Shown: positions 50,022 through 61,383 of the stretch, piece after piece
Layout: the number at the start of each line of letters is the position of its first letter
Numbering within the stretch: the stretch's first letter is position 1
Assembly: GCF_030272615.1 (NCBI RefSeq)
Contig: NC_081414.1
Location: 663,279,938-663,343,937, forward strand
Length of the DNA stretch: 64,000 bases
Direction of reading: 5' to 3'
Origin: Cryptomeria japonica
Lineage: Eukaryota > Streptophyta > Pinopsida > Cupressales > Cupressaceae
The notes under the pieces: generated by a model
Database searches by the model: none
The model's input: only the letters and a program-made list of their open reading frames with translations
Told to the model about the DNA's origin: nothing
Made by a program: the position numbers and the translations under genes

Positions 50022-50411
50022 TCACTTTGCTGGGGTTAAAGGAAAACCAAGGTGGTCTACCTCTTGCTGAGAAATCCAAGATGAATCTTCAACTGGTATG
50101 TCCTTCCACTTCATAAGATACTCCCTATACTAACTGCTCTGGGTACTACGCCCAATCCTACTTTCCAAAATCTCTTCAATCTGATCCAGTTCCTTCTGGG
50201 GCAACTGTTTCTCCAAATCTACAATAATATCCTCACTGAATTCTAGTTCATGATACTCATTAATATCTTCAATGTTAAACACAGATGAAATAGTCAGACT
50301 ATCCAGTAACTCCACTTCATATACATTTCCAAAACTGAACTTCCTCAAAATCCTACAAGGTCCAAACTTCTTCATCTGCAACTTGTTATAAGTTCCAACC
50401 GGGAATATCTT
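50022..50411 (-). pseudogene. Element J2 pol C terminus with chromodomain
   Basis: Open from 50411 to 50130: FPVGTYNKLQMKKFGPCRILRKF and YEVELLDSL, the SH3-like tail of a chromovirus integrase. A TAG follows, then YREYLMKWKDIPVEDSSWIS and LGFPLTPAK with a stop at 50022, a chromodomain. Chromodomains direct chromovirus integration to marked chromatin. Apart from one stop it is less decayed than the same region of J. Confidence 0.88.
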
Positions 50412-51574
50412 TGTAGACACTTAAATTAATTATTTTTAATTAATTAATTTAATTGCCTCGCATAATTAATTTATTAATTATACAAATCCCTATTATTTCT
50501 CAATATTGATTAAATATAATTAATATTATCACTATAGTCTAGTGATTGATTTATTTAATAAATCAATCTATCTTTATTCTTCTAAAATCCTTAAAATTAA
50601 TTCTCTCCAAATTCCTCCTTTTAACTAATTAATCCCAATTAATTAATTAATTCACGTGATTCCAACAAATCACCCTTTTCCAAATTCATCATTAACCTAA
50701 TGAATTCTTCTAGAAGCACCATTAACCTCACTTACAAATATTCCTCTAATTTTTGGTTCCCTCCACTCATTTTCTCTCCTAGTCAAATCCTCCTACAAAT
50801 CCCACTTGCCCTAATTCCACCTAATCATTCTTCTAATCTATCCTTTAATGAGTTGCTAGTGGCTAATCCTCATGATTAGCCACAAAGTCAACTCCTTTTC
50901 CCCTCACTCACCCACCTTCCTTAAATAACCTTTTCTTAGGTGAATGTGAGATTTTCAAAATCTCACATTCCTCTAGGTATCCCTTCACCCAAGGAATTTT
51001 TAATTCCTTTCTATTTCTCCAAACCCTATGAGAATTATTTTAAGGAATTTTCAATTCCTTCTCCTCATCACTCAAGGAATATTTTATTCCTTTTCTCTTC
51101 CCTAGGTGCTTTGGGAAGCCTTCCCAATGAACCTTGAGGAGTGTGGAGACAAGAAATGCCTGTATGGCATATCTCTTGGACTCTACACTTGTCTTGTCAA
51201 CTCCCCTTAGGCCATGTGTGGGCTCACATGCAATCATGACCATCCATCTTGGATCAATTCTAGCTCTTCATTTCCTCTCCTCTTCTTCTATAAATTGGAG
51301 AATCCACTCCTTCATTTTCCATCTCCAAGTTATCCAAGTTCATGCTATCAATTTGAGCGTAGGAAATCATCCAAGTATACAAACTCTAGCAAAATTTCCA
51401 TTCACCTATCACTTAGCCAATTTCCCATCCATTCCATCTCATCATCCAATACCTTGTGCACAAACTTGGAGGGCCAACTACATCAAACAAAGGAGCACAT
51501 CCAATCAGGTTGAATACAAGGGCACAAGTTTAACCTCATCAAGCTTAATTTGGAGGAGAAGGAGAAGATATAAG
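50412..51574 (+). mobile_element. E1: LTR-like sequence (U3 and R) of a Gypsy-type element, partial
   Basis: It starts TGTAGACACTTAAATT exactly where the J2 coding frame stops. A very AT-rich U3-like stretch (TTAATTAATT words) leads to CTTCTTCTATAAATTGGAG near 51286, a candidate TATA box, and then transcript-like sequence with a purine run at 51552-51567. It ends at E2's start, so its own 3' end is not seen. An inverted repeat pair TGAGATTTT/AAAATCTCA lies at 50946-50966. Confidence 0.55.
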
Positions 51575-52826
51575 TGTAATACCCTAAAAATGGTCACCTA
51601 AACCATGGGCCCCTAATCTCAACAACATCACCAAGGTCCTAACCAAAGGCAATTAAATCAACCTTGAGCGCCTAATTAATTAATTCTTCAATCATTAATG
51701 TTACATGGCAAATTAATCACTCTATATTAATTAAATATTTATTTAATTAATTAAATCATTCCAAGTAAATCATTTTCATCAATTATCCTATTTATTTAAT
51801 TAAATATCCTAGCATATTTAATTAATAAATCAATTTGCCATTTAAATCACAAAAAAAGGAATTAATTTAAAGAAAAAGAGGAATTAATTTACAAAAAGAG
51901 ATTAATCACAAAAAGAGGAATCAATCTGCAAAAGAAAGAGTTAAATTAATCTGCAAAAGAAAAGAATTAAATTGAGAGAAGAAATCAAACTTACGATATT
52001 TCTTTTTCTAAAATTTAGATAACTTGAGAAATTTCAGAAAAGCAATTAAATTGAATTAATCATTTTCTCTCAAACTAAAACTCAAAGCTTTTCTTGAGGA
52101 AAGAGGTTCAGTTGCATTGAAAAGGCTTTTTCTAAATAAAAATATTGAGTTAATTCTATCTCATGTGCATGGAATCAACTAAATTTTATTTCAAGTGCAT
52201 GGAATCAACTAATTTTATCTCCAATGGAAACTCAAACTAATGATTTGAATGCATTAAATTAAACTATAATTGGAATCTATCTCAAGATTAACTTAATCTG
52301 ATCTCTCAGTTATTTCAATTAACCTGGATTGTGCTTTTTCTTGAGGAATCTCAATCGCTCATTGTTAATCGATCTTGACCGTTTGTCTCTCTTTTGAGTC
52401 TCTATAAATTCAGCCCTTCATCTCTCATTCAAGGGACCCTGGAGATTTATTATTATTGTGCAACTTTTGCTCTAGATATTGTGCTTTGAGATTATTGCAT
52501 CTTAGTTTAGCTTTTTGCATACTTAGTTTAATCATGATTTCTTGATTTCATCTAGATTAATCTTGCATCCATCTAGCTTAATCTTGCATCCATTTAGCTT
52601 ATTATTGTGTTCATATAGATTAAATCATTTTTCTTGGTGTAGTCTAGTCACTGGTATTGCTTAGACAAATGTAAGAGAAATTCTATACTCGCATCTTTTA
52701 GAAGGCAATAGGTCAATTTGTTATGGTTTTCACATTCATGATTGTATCTATCTAACCATGCATGCAATGGCGTAATTGAAGTGTTGTTTCTTATAGTTTG
52801 CATACTTTATCCACTTTTCACACACA
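51575..52826 (+). repeat. Element E2 5' LTR
   Basis: 1,252 bp from TGTAATACCCTAAAAATGG to CACACA. AT-rich U3, then a TATA-like CTCTATAAATTCAGCCC near 52399. ATAAG precedes it (51570-51574) as a possible target copy. The start could instead be at 50412 if E1 and E2 form one long LTR; two separate TATA-like sites favour two LTRs. Confidence 0.6.
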
Positions 52827-52850
52827 TTTTTGGTGCCCACCGTGGGGCAG
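52827..52850 (+). promoter_or_regulatory. E2 primer-binding site
   Basis: TTTTTGGTGCCCACCGTGGG follows the LTR end. It resembles the TGGCGCCCACCGTGGGGC signature that follows the 5' LTR of many plant Gypsy elements. Confidence 0.75.
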
Positions 52851-54742
52851 AAGACTACAATTTATGGCCTTACAAATTAGCTTATTTTTATTTTTCCGAT
52901 TTTGTCCATACAGTTACTGCTAAAACTCATACAAGTTTTCACAGAGGCTAGTACGACAATTTGCAGGTTCTTGTACAGTCCATGGCAAATTATCATACGG
53001 CTGGGTGAGAATTATCATATGATTTTCTGGTTCCCCTATTAAAATAGACTGCATTTTTAGGTTTTTTTTTTAATTTTGATGGTACTAATGCTAACCCTGG
53101 CTTGTTTTCTGACTTCCTGAGAGATTTTTACAGCCTAACCAATTTTTGCAGAACGTTTGTCGAAGAACACGCCTGTCACACAAAAACAATATGACTATTG
53201 ATTCATTATTTTTATAGGTTGCTTAAGGAGATTCAGGTGAACTTCGTGTATTCTTTAAATTCATTTTTAGGCACTTAAATTTCTATTTTGTTAATGAACA
53301 AATCTGTCTTCTGTGTTTTAAGAAAAATCTAAGAGGTAGGAGAGTATGCTCTTGTCTGCACAAACAATTAGAAATCTAGACCCTCGAAGCTTTTTCTAAG
53401 TTTTGAGATTTGTGTACCTTTAGCGGGCCTATCATAGTGGGAAAAAGTAATCACCCTATGAGAACAACCCAAGTGAGTACAGCTGGACTTGAGCATTCCA
53501 ACTCACTATAATAAATAGGCCTCTGGTGATTAAAGTTTCAGAGGATGAGATTATTTGAGTTTTCTCTTTGAGATCTCTCATATCAGGCATTTTGTAGGGC
53601 CTCACGGTCTCAATCATGTTTACATGGCTATAGCTTATTTTGGTACCATGTTGGGCTATAGGCCTCAATCATGCTTGTGTGACTTCAAGGGGTAATTTCA
53701 AACAAAATTCCTTACTAAGAACTATAAGATAGAAGCTACCCGATTCACCTCCGAAAGGGGAATAATCTTTATGCAAGAGAGATAGTAACTCTCCCAAGAT
53801 ACTTCCCATTTCATGCCCCCGATAGCATTTGTTGTGCTTGAATTCATTATACATCTTGCATTTTTTCTATGTTTTCATCCTTGAAACTGAAAGTGAAATA
53901 CTAAAATTGGAGAAAACAATAAAAAATGTAAAAAAACTCAATGATCAAAAATTTGTCCTTGTCAGAATCTCATCTTTGTCCAGTCCTCTATCATACGAGT
54001 CTACTTTTTTGTCATCTGACTATATCTACTATCGTACAAGTCTATTTTTTTATCGTATGGTTATATACCTATTATCGTACGAGTCAGAATTCATCCTGTC
54101 AGTTTGTCATTTGCTCCTGTCAAAATTATCGTCCTGGTCCTTGAGAATTATCGTCTAACCTTATAAACATTTTCATACAAGTAATCATTATCCTCATAAA
54201 ATTATCATCTGGAGAACATTAAACTGTCTTGCGAGTATAGGCAGCAACTCGTACGAGAAATTGCCTGTATCGTCTAGAACCTGTTAAATTGTTATCTGGG
54301 TCAGAATACTCTGTCGTACAAATTTATGATTTTGTCAGTCCAGAACTTGTTTGTTTGCATACTTTTCCAGAACTACCATACTTGCCTAATCGGTCTAGAG
54401 TGAGAATATATCTAGTCTTTTTCATCCTGAGCATAAAAAATCTTGATAGTGTACCCCTGTCATTGTCTTGCACGATTTTGTCAATCGTCTTTCAGCTAGT
54501 TTAATCAACTACCTATCAAACTTAATCAACCTAAGTTACTTAGATCACGTCTTATACAAGATAGATCATTCCTGAAACTAGATTGATTCTTAGTCACTTC
54601 TCTCAATCACTACGTTAAAATGCATAAATAGCTTTGATTTAATCTTGACATCTACATCACATCCAGCGCTTGGTCATGTCGATTGTAAATACATGTTCAA
54701 ACCAAGAACTCTTCTAAAAAAATTGATGAAATTAAGAATCCC
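52851..54742 (+). other. E2 leader region, no gene
   Basis: No credible coding frame. A direct repeat of about 42 bp with a TATCGTACGAGT core starts at 53988, 54030 and 54073. CGTACGAG-like words recur to 54300. This may be an RNA leader or packaging region. Confidence 0.45.
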
Positions 54743-55306
54743 ATGGCTTCCTTGGCTCAACAAATTCAAGATCTCAAGAGAGAAATATATGACATTCAAG
54801 CCCAGCAACAATATTCAATGACCCCTCTTGAGATAAAATTTCATGATATTAAGAACACTAGACTTCAAGAAATGCTAAAACAATTACATAAGGTGGAACA
54901 GAAAGTAATTGAAAATAAAAAGCCAAAACTCATACAAGATCATGAGACACCTTCACGAAGACAAAAATACATCTATCCCCTAGATAGACAATTTACACCT
55001 TTGGGGCAATCTATTGAGTCAACTTTGGAAGAGCTTCTTAAGCACCATCTTATCATATTACCTAAAAAGACCACATGGGGATGTGAAATTTTGAGTAATT
55101 ATTGTGCATACCATAGGCATAACAAACATAAGAATTCAATGTGTATGGAATTAAAATATAAAATTCAAGACCTCCTTGATGATGGTGTTATTGAAATTGA
55201 AGATCATAATAATTCACCTAAAGAGAAACTAGATGTCATTTCCAGGCATGATCAAAATTATGAACCTGTGTATACAATGATACAATTTATAATGTTGCAT
55301 GTTTGA
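54743..55306 (+). CDS. E2 gag-like protein (partial Gypsy gag)
   Basis: An open frame of 187 codons from ATG 54743 (MASLAQQIQDLKREIYDIQ). The N terminus is a coiled coil; the middle has RQFTPLGQSIESTLEELLKHHLIILPK. The end has WGCEILSNYCAYHRHNKHKNSMCMELKYKIQDLLDDGVIEI. The CAYHR...H...C...LKYKIQDLL pattern matches the degenerate zinc-binding region between gag and protease in plant Gypsy polyproteins (typically CxYH...GH...C..L...I..L). The frame stops shortly after at 55304. It is shorter than usual for gag, and no capsid domain is obvious upstream. Confidence 0.65.
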   Translation: MASLAQQIQDLKREIYDIQAQQQYSMTPLEIKFHDIKNTRLQEMLKQLHKVEQKVIENKKPKLIQDHETPSRRQKYIYPLDRQFTPLGQSIESTLEELLKHHLIILPKKTTWGCEILSNYCAYHRHNKHKNSMCMELKYKIQDLLDDGVIEIEDHNNSPKEKLDVISRHDQNYEPVYTMIQFIMLHV

Positions 55307-55491
55307 GTAATGTCATATTTATTTTTGTAATTTAAAATTTGTTCAAGTTATTTTTTATTTATTTAAATTATAATATAAGTTAATAGACATTTACAATGCC
55401 TATTAAAGAATAATTGATATTAACCATGGGAAATAATTAGTGATTAACACCCGAACAACTTGGGGCATAAAATAAAACACAAAGGGAGTGC

Positions 55492-55884
55492 ATGAGAAGA
55501 ATAAGTCAAATGAGAAAAGTTGGAGATCTATCCCCAACTAATTTTAATGTAGACTCAAATACCAAAACAACTATTCAGTATAGAAATGATGGATCAAATT
55601 TATTGAATACAAACCAAGAAAAAATGCCAATCATCGCACCTATTGAGACAAGGAATGATCAATCAAATGTACCAAATGAAAACCAAGAACACACACCAAA
55701 CACAACACCGAGAATAATACCAAAGTGTGTAATTGACATAGATGAAAATATTTTGAAACCAATGCCTGACAAAATTCTCAATCGCACTTGTAGAAGAATG
55801 ACCAATATAATATGGAAAAACTATTTTGAGAGATTAAGTGAAACCCAAAGGTGCCAATTGTTTGTTGAAATGATTAAAATTTAA
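55492..55884 (+). CDS. Hypothetical 130-aa frame downstream of E2 gag
   Basis: I do not recognise this protein. Residues 15-90 are Asn/Thr/Gln-rich with two related copies of a segment of the type NDGSNLLNTNQEKMPIIAPIE and NDQSNVPNENQEHTPNTTPR. The C-terminal 45 residues look globular and basic (ILNRTCRRMTNIIWKNYFERLSE). It could be the 5' end of the frame at 56107-56684, separated by a decayed stretch. Confidence 0.35.
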   Translation: MRRISQMRKVGDLSPTNFNVDSNTKTTIQYRNDGSNLLNTNQEKMPIIAPIETRNDQSNVPNENQEHTPNTTPRIIPKCVIDIDENILKPMPDKILNRTCRRMTNIIWKNYFERLSETQRCQLFVEMIKI

Positions 55885-56106
55885 ATTTTAGAGACATTAT
55901 GAAGATTTGTGGTTTAATATCATCCAATACCAATGGTCAAATAACTGTTATAATATATCTAATTAGTGTGTATCAATCAATAGGCTCAACCTCATGCACT
56001 AAAGATGGCAACATTACTCAACTTGTTATTACATCAACTATAGTGAGAAATGAAATGAAAAATCTCATTTGATTAGCAAAACAAGTCACTATAGATAAGT
56101 AGAAAA
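55885..56106 (+). other. Short gap between two unknown frames
   Basis: AT-rich. Partial translation shows no recognisable protein. Confidence 0.35.
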
Positions 56107-56684
56107 ATGCTACTCAATTCCCTTGGGAGGCATGAAAATTTTGAGGATCCTAATAGTAATTGTCAATGGGCATTCTCAGGTAGACTTCCACACAAAGACA
56201 AGGTTGTTGTTGATGCATTAAGAGCACTTGTTGAAATTTTTTGGCAAGATAACACAAGAGTTTCACCCAATCAAAGAGATGTTGTTAGAAGGAGAATAGG
56301 ATCTTGAAATCATGAACCACATCCTAAACACTTTTTGGATAGGGCTCAAACATAATATTATGAAAACTTTGTTCAAATTTATCCTCAAGTAGGAATTAGT
56401 CAAAGGTTTTTTGAAATGGTCAAACCTTTTTATGTTAAGATAAATCATGTATGCATTGCATGTTGTAAGGTGCATATTGAATTTTCAATGCATTATGATA
56501 CTTATCATCATATATGTGTTACTTTGCATACTAATGATGTTTCATAGGAATGTGGTATAGAACTCCCCCTTATATTAGCAAGAGATTTTATTTCAAGTAT
56601 ATTACGTAAAAGAGATAATGGCTGCATTTTTTATAATGTCATGTTTGGAAGGATGATGTGTTACTTGTGGTAGTTTGCAACATT
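56107..56684 (+). pseudogene. Unclassified transposon-like protein fragment, truncated by F
   Basis: One frame stays coherent for about 190 codons with four stops. It reads DALRALVEIFWQDNTRVSPN and RDVVRRRIGS, then HEPHPKHFLDRAQT, ISQRFFEMVKPFYVKI, CIACCKVHIEFSMHYDTYHH and LILARDFISSILRKRDNG. The spacing CxxCCKxHxEF...HYDTYHH suggests a Cys/His metal-binding site. The length and conservation-like texture suggest a DNA transposon or repeat protein; I recall similar sequences in plant repeats but cannot name the family. It ends where F starts (56689). Confidence 0.5.
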
Positions 56685-56688
56685 TGTA

Positions 56689-57779
56689 TGATGAATACTA
56701 AGGGGGGGGTGAATTAGAATGCCAAAAATATTTGCACTTAAACACTTTGCAAGACTAACAGTAAACCGGTAAAACAGTTTAACAGACAAACTGGTTAACA
56801 AACATGCAAACCAAACAGCTAATAATGCATTCACCCACAGAAGCACAAACACCATAACACAATAGATTTTGATGTGGAAAACCAAATGGGAAAAACCACG
56901 GTGAGATGGAAATCACAAGTCACTATCTGCAGAATAGCAACCAGACTGGTTAAGGTCTTACAATGTTCTTTACCAGAACAAATCCTGTTAGGAATCTCAA
57001 TCTCTGTTAGGAGATAAGTCCAATTAAAGACTACCTTGCTAGAGGATTTCAGATCCATAGATGTGAACCACCTTGTTAGAGGATTTACAAAATGGCTTTT
57101 GGGCCTACCCGGTTAAGGTCTACAGACTTGTCAAAGATGTGAGTAATCAACAAGTGTTTGATCTATCTAATAGCACAAACTGCTTGGTTAGATCCTTGAT
57201 AGCTCGTTCTTAATGCACTCCTGCATTACTTTAGTCTTCTACACATTCATATTCTTTCCAACTCCTCAACCACTTTAAACCCTAGCAACAATATGAACTT
57301 TTGTTGCGACCTCATCAACAACATAAAACACTAGACATGATGTCCTTATAAAGGAATCTGATTTCATGTTAGTCCAATAGGATTACATTACAATTTCCTA
57401 GGTTTAATGAACCTGGACATACTTGGTACCATGACACAAAAAGCACCGTTAATGTGTCGGCACCGTCAAACAATCGATGGATGGTAACTCATCACAAAAT
57501 GTTGATTGTCGGTTTGACAAAAATGAAGACTGGTAAAAATGTGTTATGTCGCTTTGGTCCTTCATACCACTTGGGATCCATGAACTGCTTGGGGTCAACA
57601 TGCTGCTTCAGACCGGGAAACACATTTTGTAAAACATCAATAGTCTAAAGAGTATAATTCTACATATCAGTTGGAACAAATACCAGTTGTGCTCTCACTC
57701 ATACATATAAAGAGGATCTCAATGCAAGTGTGTGTGTCCATCAATGACAATCACAACATAAACATCAAAAATGCCAACA
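56689..57779 (-). repeat. Element F 3' LTR
   Basis: 1,091 bp from (minus) TGTTGGCATTTTTGATG to ATTCATCA. It carries words TGTTAGGAG, TTGTTAGAGGATTT and CCCGGTTAAGG at 56945-57125 (a repeated motif array) and GGGAAAAACCACGGTGAG near 56889. Confidence 0.93.
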
Positions 57780-58133
57780 ATCTCCCCCTTTGGCATTGAT
57801 GACAACACTTAGGAAAATAAAATTTTGACATCTAAGTGTTTTACAACAAAATCATGCCATTAGCAAAATTGCTCCCCCTAAGCATATACACTATCCCTTG
57901 TTAATACAATGTATAACAATTTTGCATAAAGAGCATAAACATTGAGATATTCAGAGCATATAATCAAAATTTTGATTACCAGATACTTCTCCAAATAGAA
58001 TTCTTCTCCCCCTTTGCCAACAATGACAAAGTACAGCTGAACAACCCTGTTTTCATTTGATATTAAAAATAATAAAATTTTATGACAACAATGAATGATA
58101 CTTGTCAAAAATAGACTTAAAGTCCTGCAAGAA
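57780..58133 (-). promoter_or_regulatory. Element F polypurine tract array
   Basis: Minus-strand AAAGGGGGAGA next to the LTR. Further boxes have complements GCTCCCCCTAAG (about 57871) and TCTCCCCCTTTGCC (about 58006). No coding signal. Confidence 0.75.
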
Positions 58134-61100
58134 TTATTTCATCATCAAAGACCAGGACTCAAGTAGGGAGGTGGCTACTTCTTGCTCTGTCTGCATCTAG
58201 GAGACTTGTTCCTCCATGGCATCAATTGTACTCATCTCCTGTGTAACTATTAAGGCATCCAAGTTCAGATAGCACTTCTGAAGAATTTACAATCGTGGGA
58301 GTAGAACTAGTTGTAGCTCCTGCAAATCTCTAGACCGAGTGTTGATCTCTTGCTCCATTTTTGCTGATTGGATGTGAAACCGATGAACAGTTTGCCCATA
58401 AGTTGTAAAGGAGTCATAAGGTAGCTTGAATATGCTCAAGTAGGACTGCAAGTCCTTTTCAAGTTTTTGCTTTTGAGCTAGCACATCATCATAGAATAGA
58501 TGGGGTTGGTAGATTTTGCTGGGTAGCAGATTCCCCTCATCTAGAGCATCCCTTATAACCTCTTTTTCTTTCTTTAGTTCAGCCTGGAGCTCATTTAATT
58601 TCTTCACCAGAGCTATATTAAGAGCTTTTTGATGCTCCATCTTGACATTGGCCTCTGCTACCTCTTCAAATCTCTGCACCTGATCATCCACTACTGTGCA
58701 TAGGAGCTTGAGTTTAGAAAGTTATGAATCAGTGTTGGGAAGGTTTGTATTGGGTATCAAACCAGTAAGCATATCCACAGCCACTTGAATTACATCCTGC
58801 TCCTTCCGTCGAATGATTTCAAGGTGCTCTTGAGCTACGTTGATGCTTTGCATTAGCTCCATTTCACTTGCAAACTGGAGATCGATAGGACTGGTGAGAT
58901 CAGCTGATTTATCTTGACTCCTTGTTGCCTTCAAAGTCTCCATCTAGGTGCTCTTCTCCGCTTCTCCTATCTTGTCCTCTTCCACTTTCTTCTTCTCCAC
59001 TTCTCTCCTCTTCTTTGCTTCCTTGTCCTCCTCAGCCTTTTTCTTTTCTACTTCCTTCTTTTTCTCCTGTTCCTTATCTTCCTTTTCCTTCTTCTTCCTT
59101 TCTGCTTCCTTCTTCTTTTCTTCTTCTTGCTTCTTTTTCTCCTCTTCATCCTTTTTCTTCTTCTCTTCTTCATCTCATTTTCGCTTCTCTTCTTCATCCT
59201 TTTTCTTCTTCTACTCTTCATCTTTCTTCTTCTTCTCTTCTTCATCCTTTTTCTTCTTCACCTCTTCATCTTTCTTCTTCTTCTCTTCCTCATCCTTTTT
59301 CCTCTACTCTACCTCTTCCTTTGCCACTTCCTATCTATCCTTGGCTTGCTTATCAACCTGTTTATCTTGTTGCTCCTACCATGTTGCCTCAGATGGTGTT
59401 TCCTAAGTAACATCCTCAATGTCCAGAGCATCAACATCAATGGTGTTGATCGGTTCAACAACCGGATTTCCTTCATCATCAAATACTTCATCCGGTTTGG
59501 ATATAACTGGTTCTTCTTTAGTTTGTCGGTTGGCTAGATGTACTTTGTGAGACTGGATAGCAATTCTCATATACAGATGAGTGTCTTTTTCGACATCATC
59601 AACTCTACCTTCTAATAGCCAGAGTCTTCTTCTTCTAGTGAAGAAGAGTCCTTTATTTTGGTCAATAACATCAAACAATTCAGAATTTGATAGGTCAGGA
59701 AAGTATTGTGCAAAAACTTTCTCCCTGAGTTCATGTTCCTTTTCTATGGCAATGCGCCATCTATTATCTAATGACATATATAAAGAATCTGGTGTCTAAG
59801 AATTAATCTTTGAGGGCAACCGGTCATTAGCACATAAATACTAAATTATTTCCTTTTCAACCGCTTCCTTTTCATCATCATTAAAGTCATCAAAACACTT
59901 AGTTAAGTCATTTAGCACTTTCTTCCTAATATTCTTTATTGTTCTTTGACAATGTGTCAAAGGTTTGTAGGAAGAGATATCTATATTTACCGGTGCAGAA
60001 GATGTCGGTTCATTCTTTGTCTTCCTCTTTGCTTGACATGTTTGCTTTGGCTTTTCCTCAGACACAGTTTCCTCTGAGTCTAGAGAGGTATTCCTTGTCT
60101 TCCTCTTTCTTTTGAACACTTTAGCCGGTGCTACTTCTGGTTTCTTCTTGGCTGGTGACCGCTTGGTCACTTTTGGAGTTGCAGTAGTAACCAATGCAGA
60201 TGTTGTAGGCACTGCCTTTGCCTTCTTTACTACTGGTTCTTTGTCTTTCATTGCTGGTGGTTCCTCAATCGGTGTTATCCTCTCTAGGTAGGTGCTGGTT
60301 CTCTTTACCTTAGGATCAAGAGGTGAGGCAATAAGGGTAGAGGCATACCCTTCCAGCATATCATACATCACATCATAGCCCATTGGATCCACTTCTTCCT
60401 ATCTAGGCTCAACAGCCTCCATTATGCATTGATTGACCTTGATGGTGAAATAGATATTGTCCTCATATTTCTTGATGATGTCACCTGATATCCTCACTCT
60501 TTGGCTCATTTTCCTTCTGAATTCATCAAAATACTTGTTCAGAACATCAGGGTAGCCAGTTCCAATTGCTTCAATGCTTTCCTTGATTTGCTTGGTCATC
60601 AGTTGGTCACTAGACCATTGGACATCTCCTACTCCTAGAAAGTAGCCTTGGAAATAGAAGAACAACCCAACTAGTAGTTGTCCAAACTTGAACCTAAGTG
60701 CATTATCCTGTTTGATTGATTTTAGATTCAATAGGAGTTGTCTCTGCATACCGGTGCACAGATCAAATGATGCACTCTCCTTTATCATCTGGTAAGTGGC
60801 ATTTACTGCTGCAAAAGATACAGAGTTATTTTTGTTGGCTGAGAATGTCTGGTATCCAATCACCATACATGTATACTTAACTAGATCATCCTTGATAGAA
60901 TTTGCTATCATGCCTCGTGAGTCGCTCACTGAACCGGTAAGCTTGGACATTTCAGTTTTTCTTACCATCCTCAGGGCTGGCACTTCTCCTGTGTTGTAGA
61001 ATCTGGTGACTGCATGAATTGCCTACGATGTGATGTCATGTGTTCCCTCCAAGTACATCTTATCACCATGGACTCTGCTCAGAATGATCCTTATATGATC

Positions 61101-61383
61101 CTTTATGAAATCTTCCAAGAAGTAAACAGCATTGTGGAGCTTTTTCTTCTCCAAAATATTACTCTAGTTTGATCTTCTTGTCTTTTCCAAAAAATAAGCC
61201 TAACTGGGTGTGGATAGCTAGAGACCCTAGGTCTTCTATCTTGCAATCTATGTAGTCATAAATTCCCTCTTCTACTATTACACCAGCCGGAACTTGTGAT
61301 AGGGCATTATACTTGGACTTCCTTTGGATAAAACTTGCAGACTCGACAGATGCACTAGAACTAGTATGAGATGCGAAATCCAT
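58134..61383 (-). pseudogene. Element F ORF2: about 1,080-codon protein of unknown function, lightly decayed
   Basis: Starts at the ATG at 61383 (MDFASHTSSSASVESASF). One frameshift lies near 61160-60990; after it a single frame runs to the stop at 58134 with only a few internal stops (for example near 60398, 59840, 58721 and 58289). Order: N-terminal region with KIEDLGSLAI; YTCMVIGYQTF and ESASFDLCTGMQRQLLLNLKSIK; QMTKQIKESIEAIGTG; RVRISGDIIKKYEDNIYFTI with MEAVEPR; MGYDVMYDMLEGYAS; a Pro/Lys-rich linker with VTKRSPAKKKPEVAP; a block WRIAIEKEHELREKVFAQYFPDL and RRLWLLEGRVDDV; a Glu/Lys-rich repeat (58950-59330); and a coiled-coil C terminus. No protease, integrase, RT or RNase H motif, and no obvious membrane span. 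Confidence 0.83.
58950..59330 (-). repeat. Glu/Lys-rich codon repeat within F ORF2
   Basis: A tandem repeat of about 30 bp, 10 codons reading DEEEKKKKDE with variations, runs for about 110-125 codons in the ORF2 sense frame. Alternating acidic and basic blocks of this kind often form a single charged alpha-helix. The plus-strand Leu/Phe/Ser-rich frames here are mirror images, not genes. Confidence 0.75.

Larger units (their letters stand above)
49191..50411 (-). mobile_element. Element J2: second chromovirus of the J family, 3' end only
   Basis: Begins TGAAGCAG like J's LTR, directly after the CKEC codons of C. It has a 3' LTR (49191-49990) and the last part of pol, then is interrupted at 50411 by TGTAGACAC (E1). 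The rest of J2 is not found in the window. Confidence 0.85.
51575..56688 (+). mobile_element. Element E2: Gypsy-type element, 5' part (LTR, leader, gag)
   Basis: The LTR is 51575-52826, with a primer-site-like TGGTGCCCACCGTGGGGC, a long leader and a gag gene. No protease, RT or integrase follows in the 1.4 kb before F interrupts at 56689. Either the rest lies beyond F outside the window, or this is a gag-only (TR-GAG-like) element. Confidence 0.65.

Noticed and set aside
51134-51601. 155-codon frame in E1
   Set aside because: It runs through the E1/E2 junction and has low-complexity composition; the region looks like LTR, with a TATA-like site.
58914-59537. Three overlapping plus-strand frames rich in Leu, Ser, Phe or Pro, up to 207 codons
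   Set aside because: They are antisense shadows of the Glu/Lys codon repeat in F ORF2 on the minus strand, which aligns with B ORF2.
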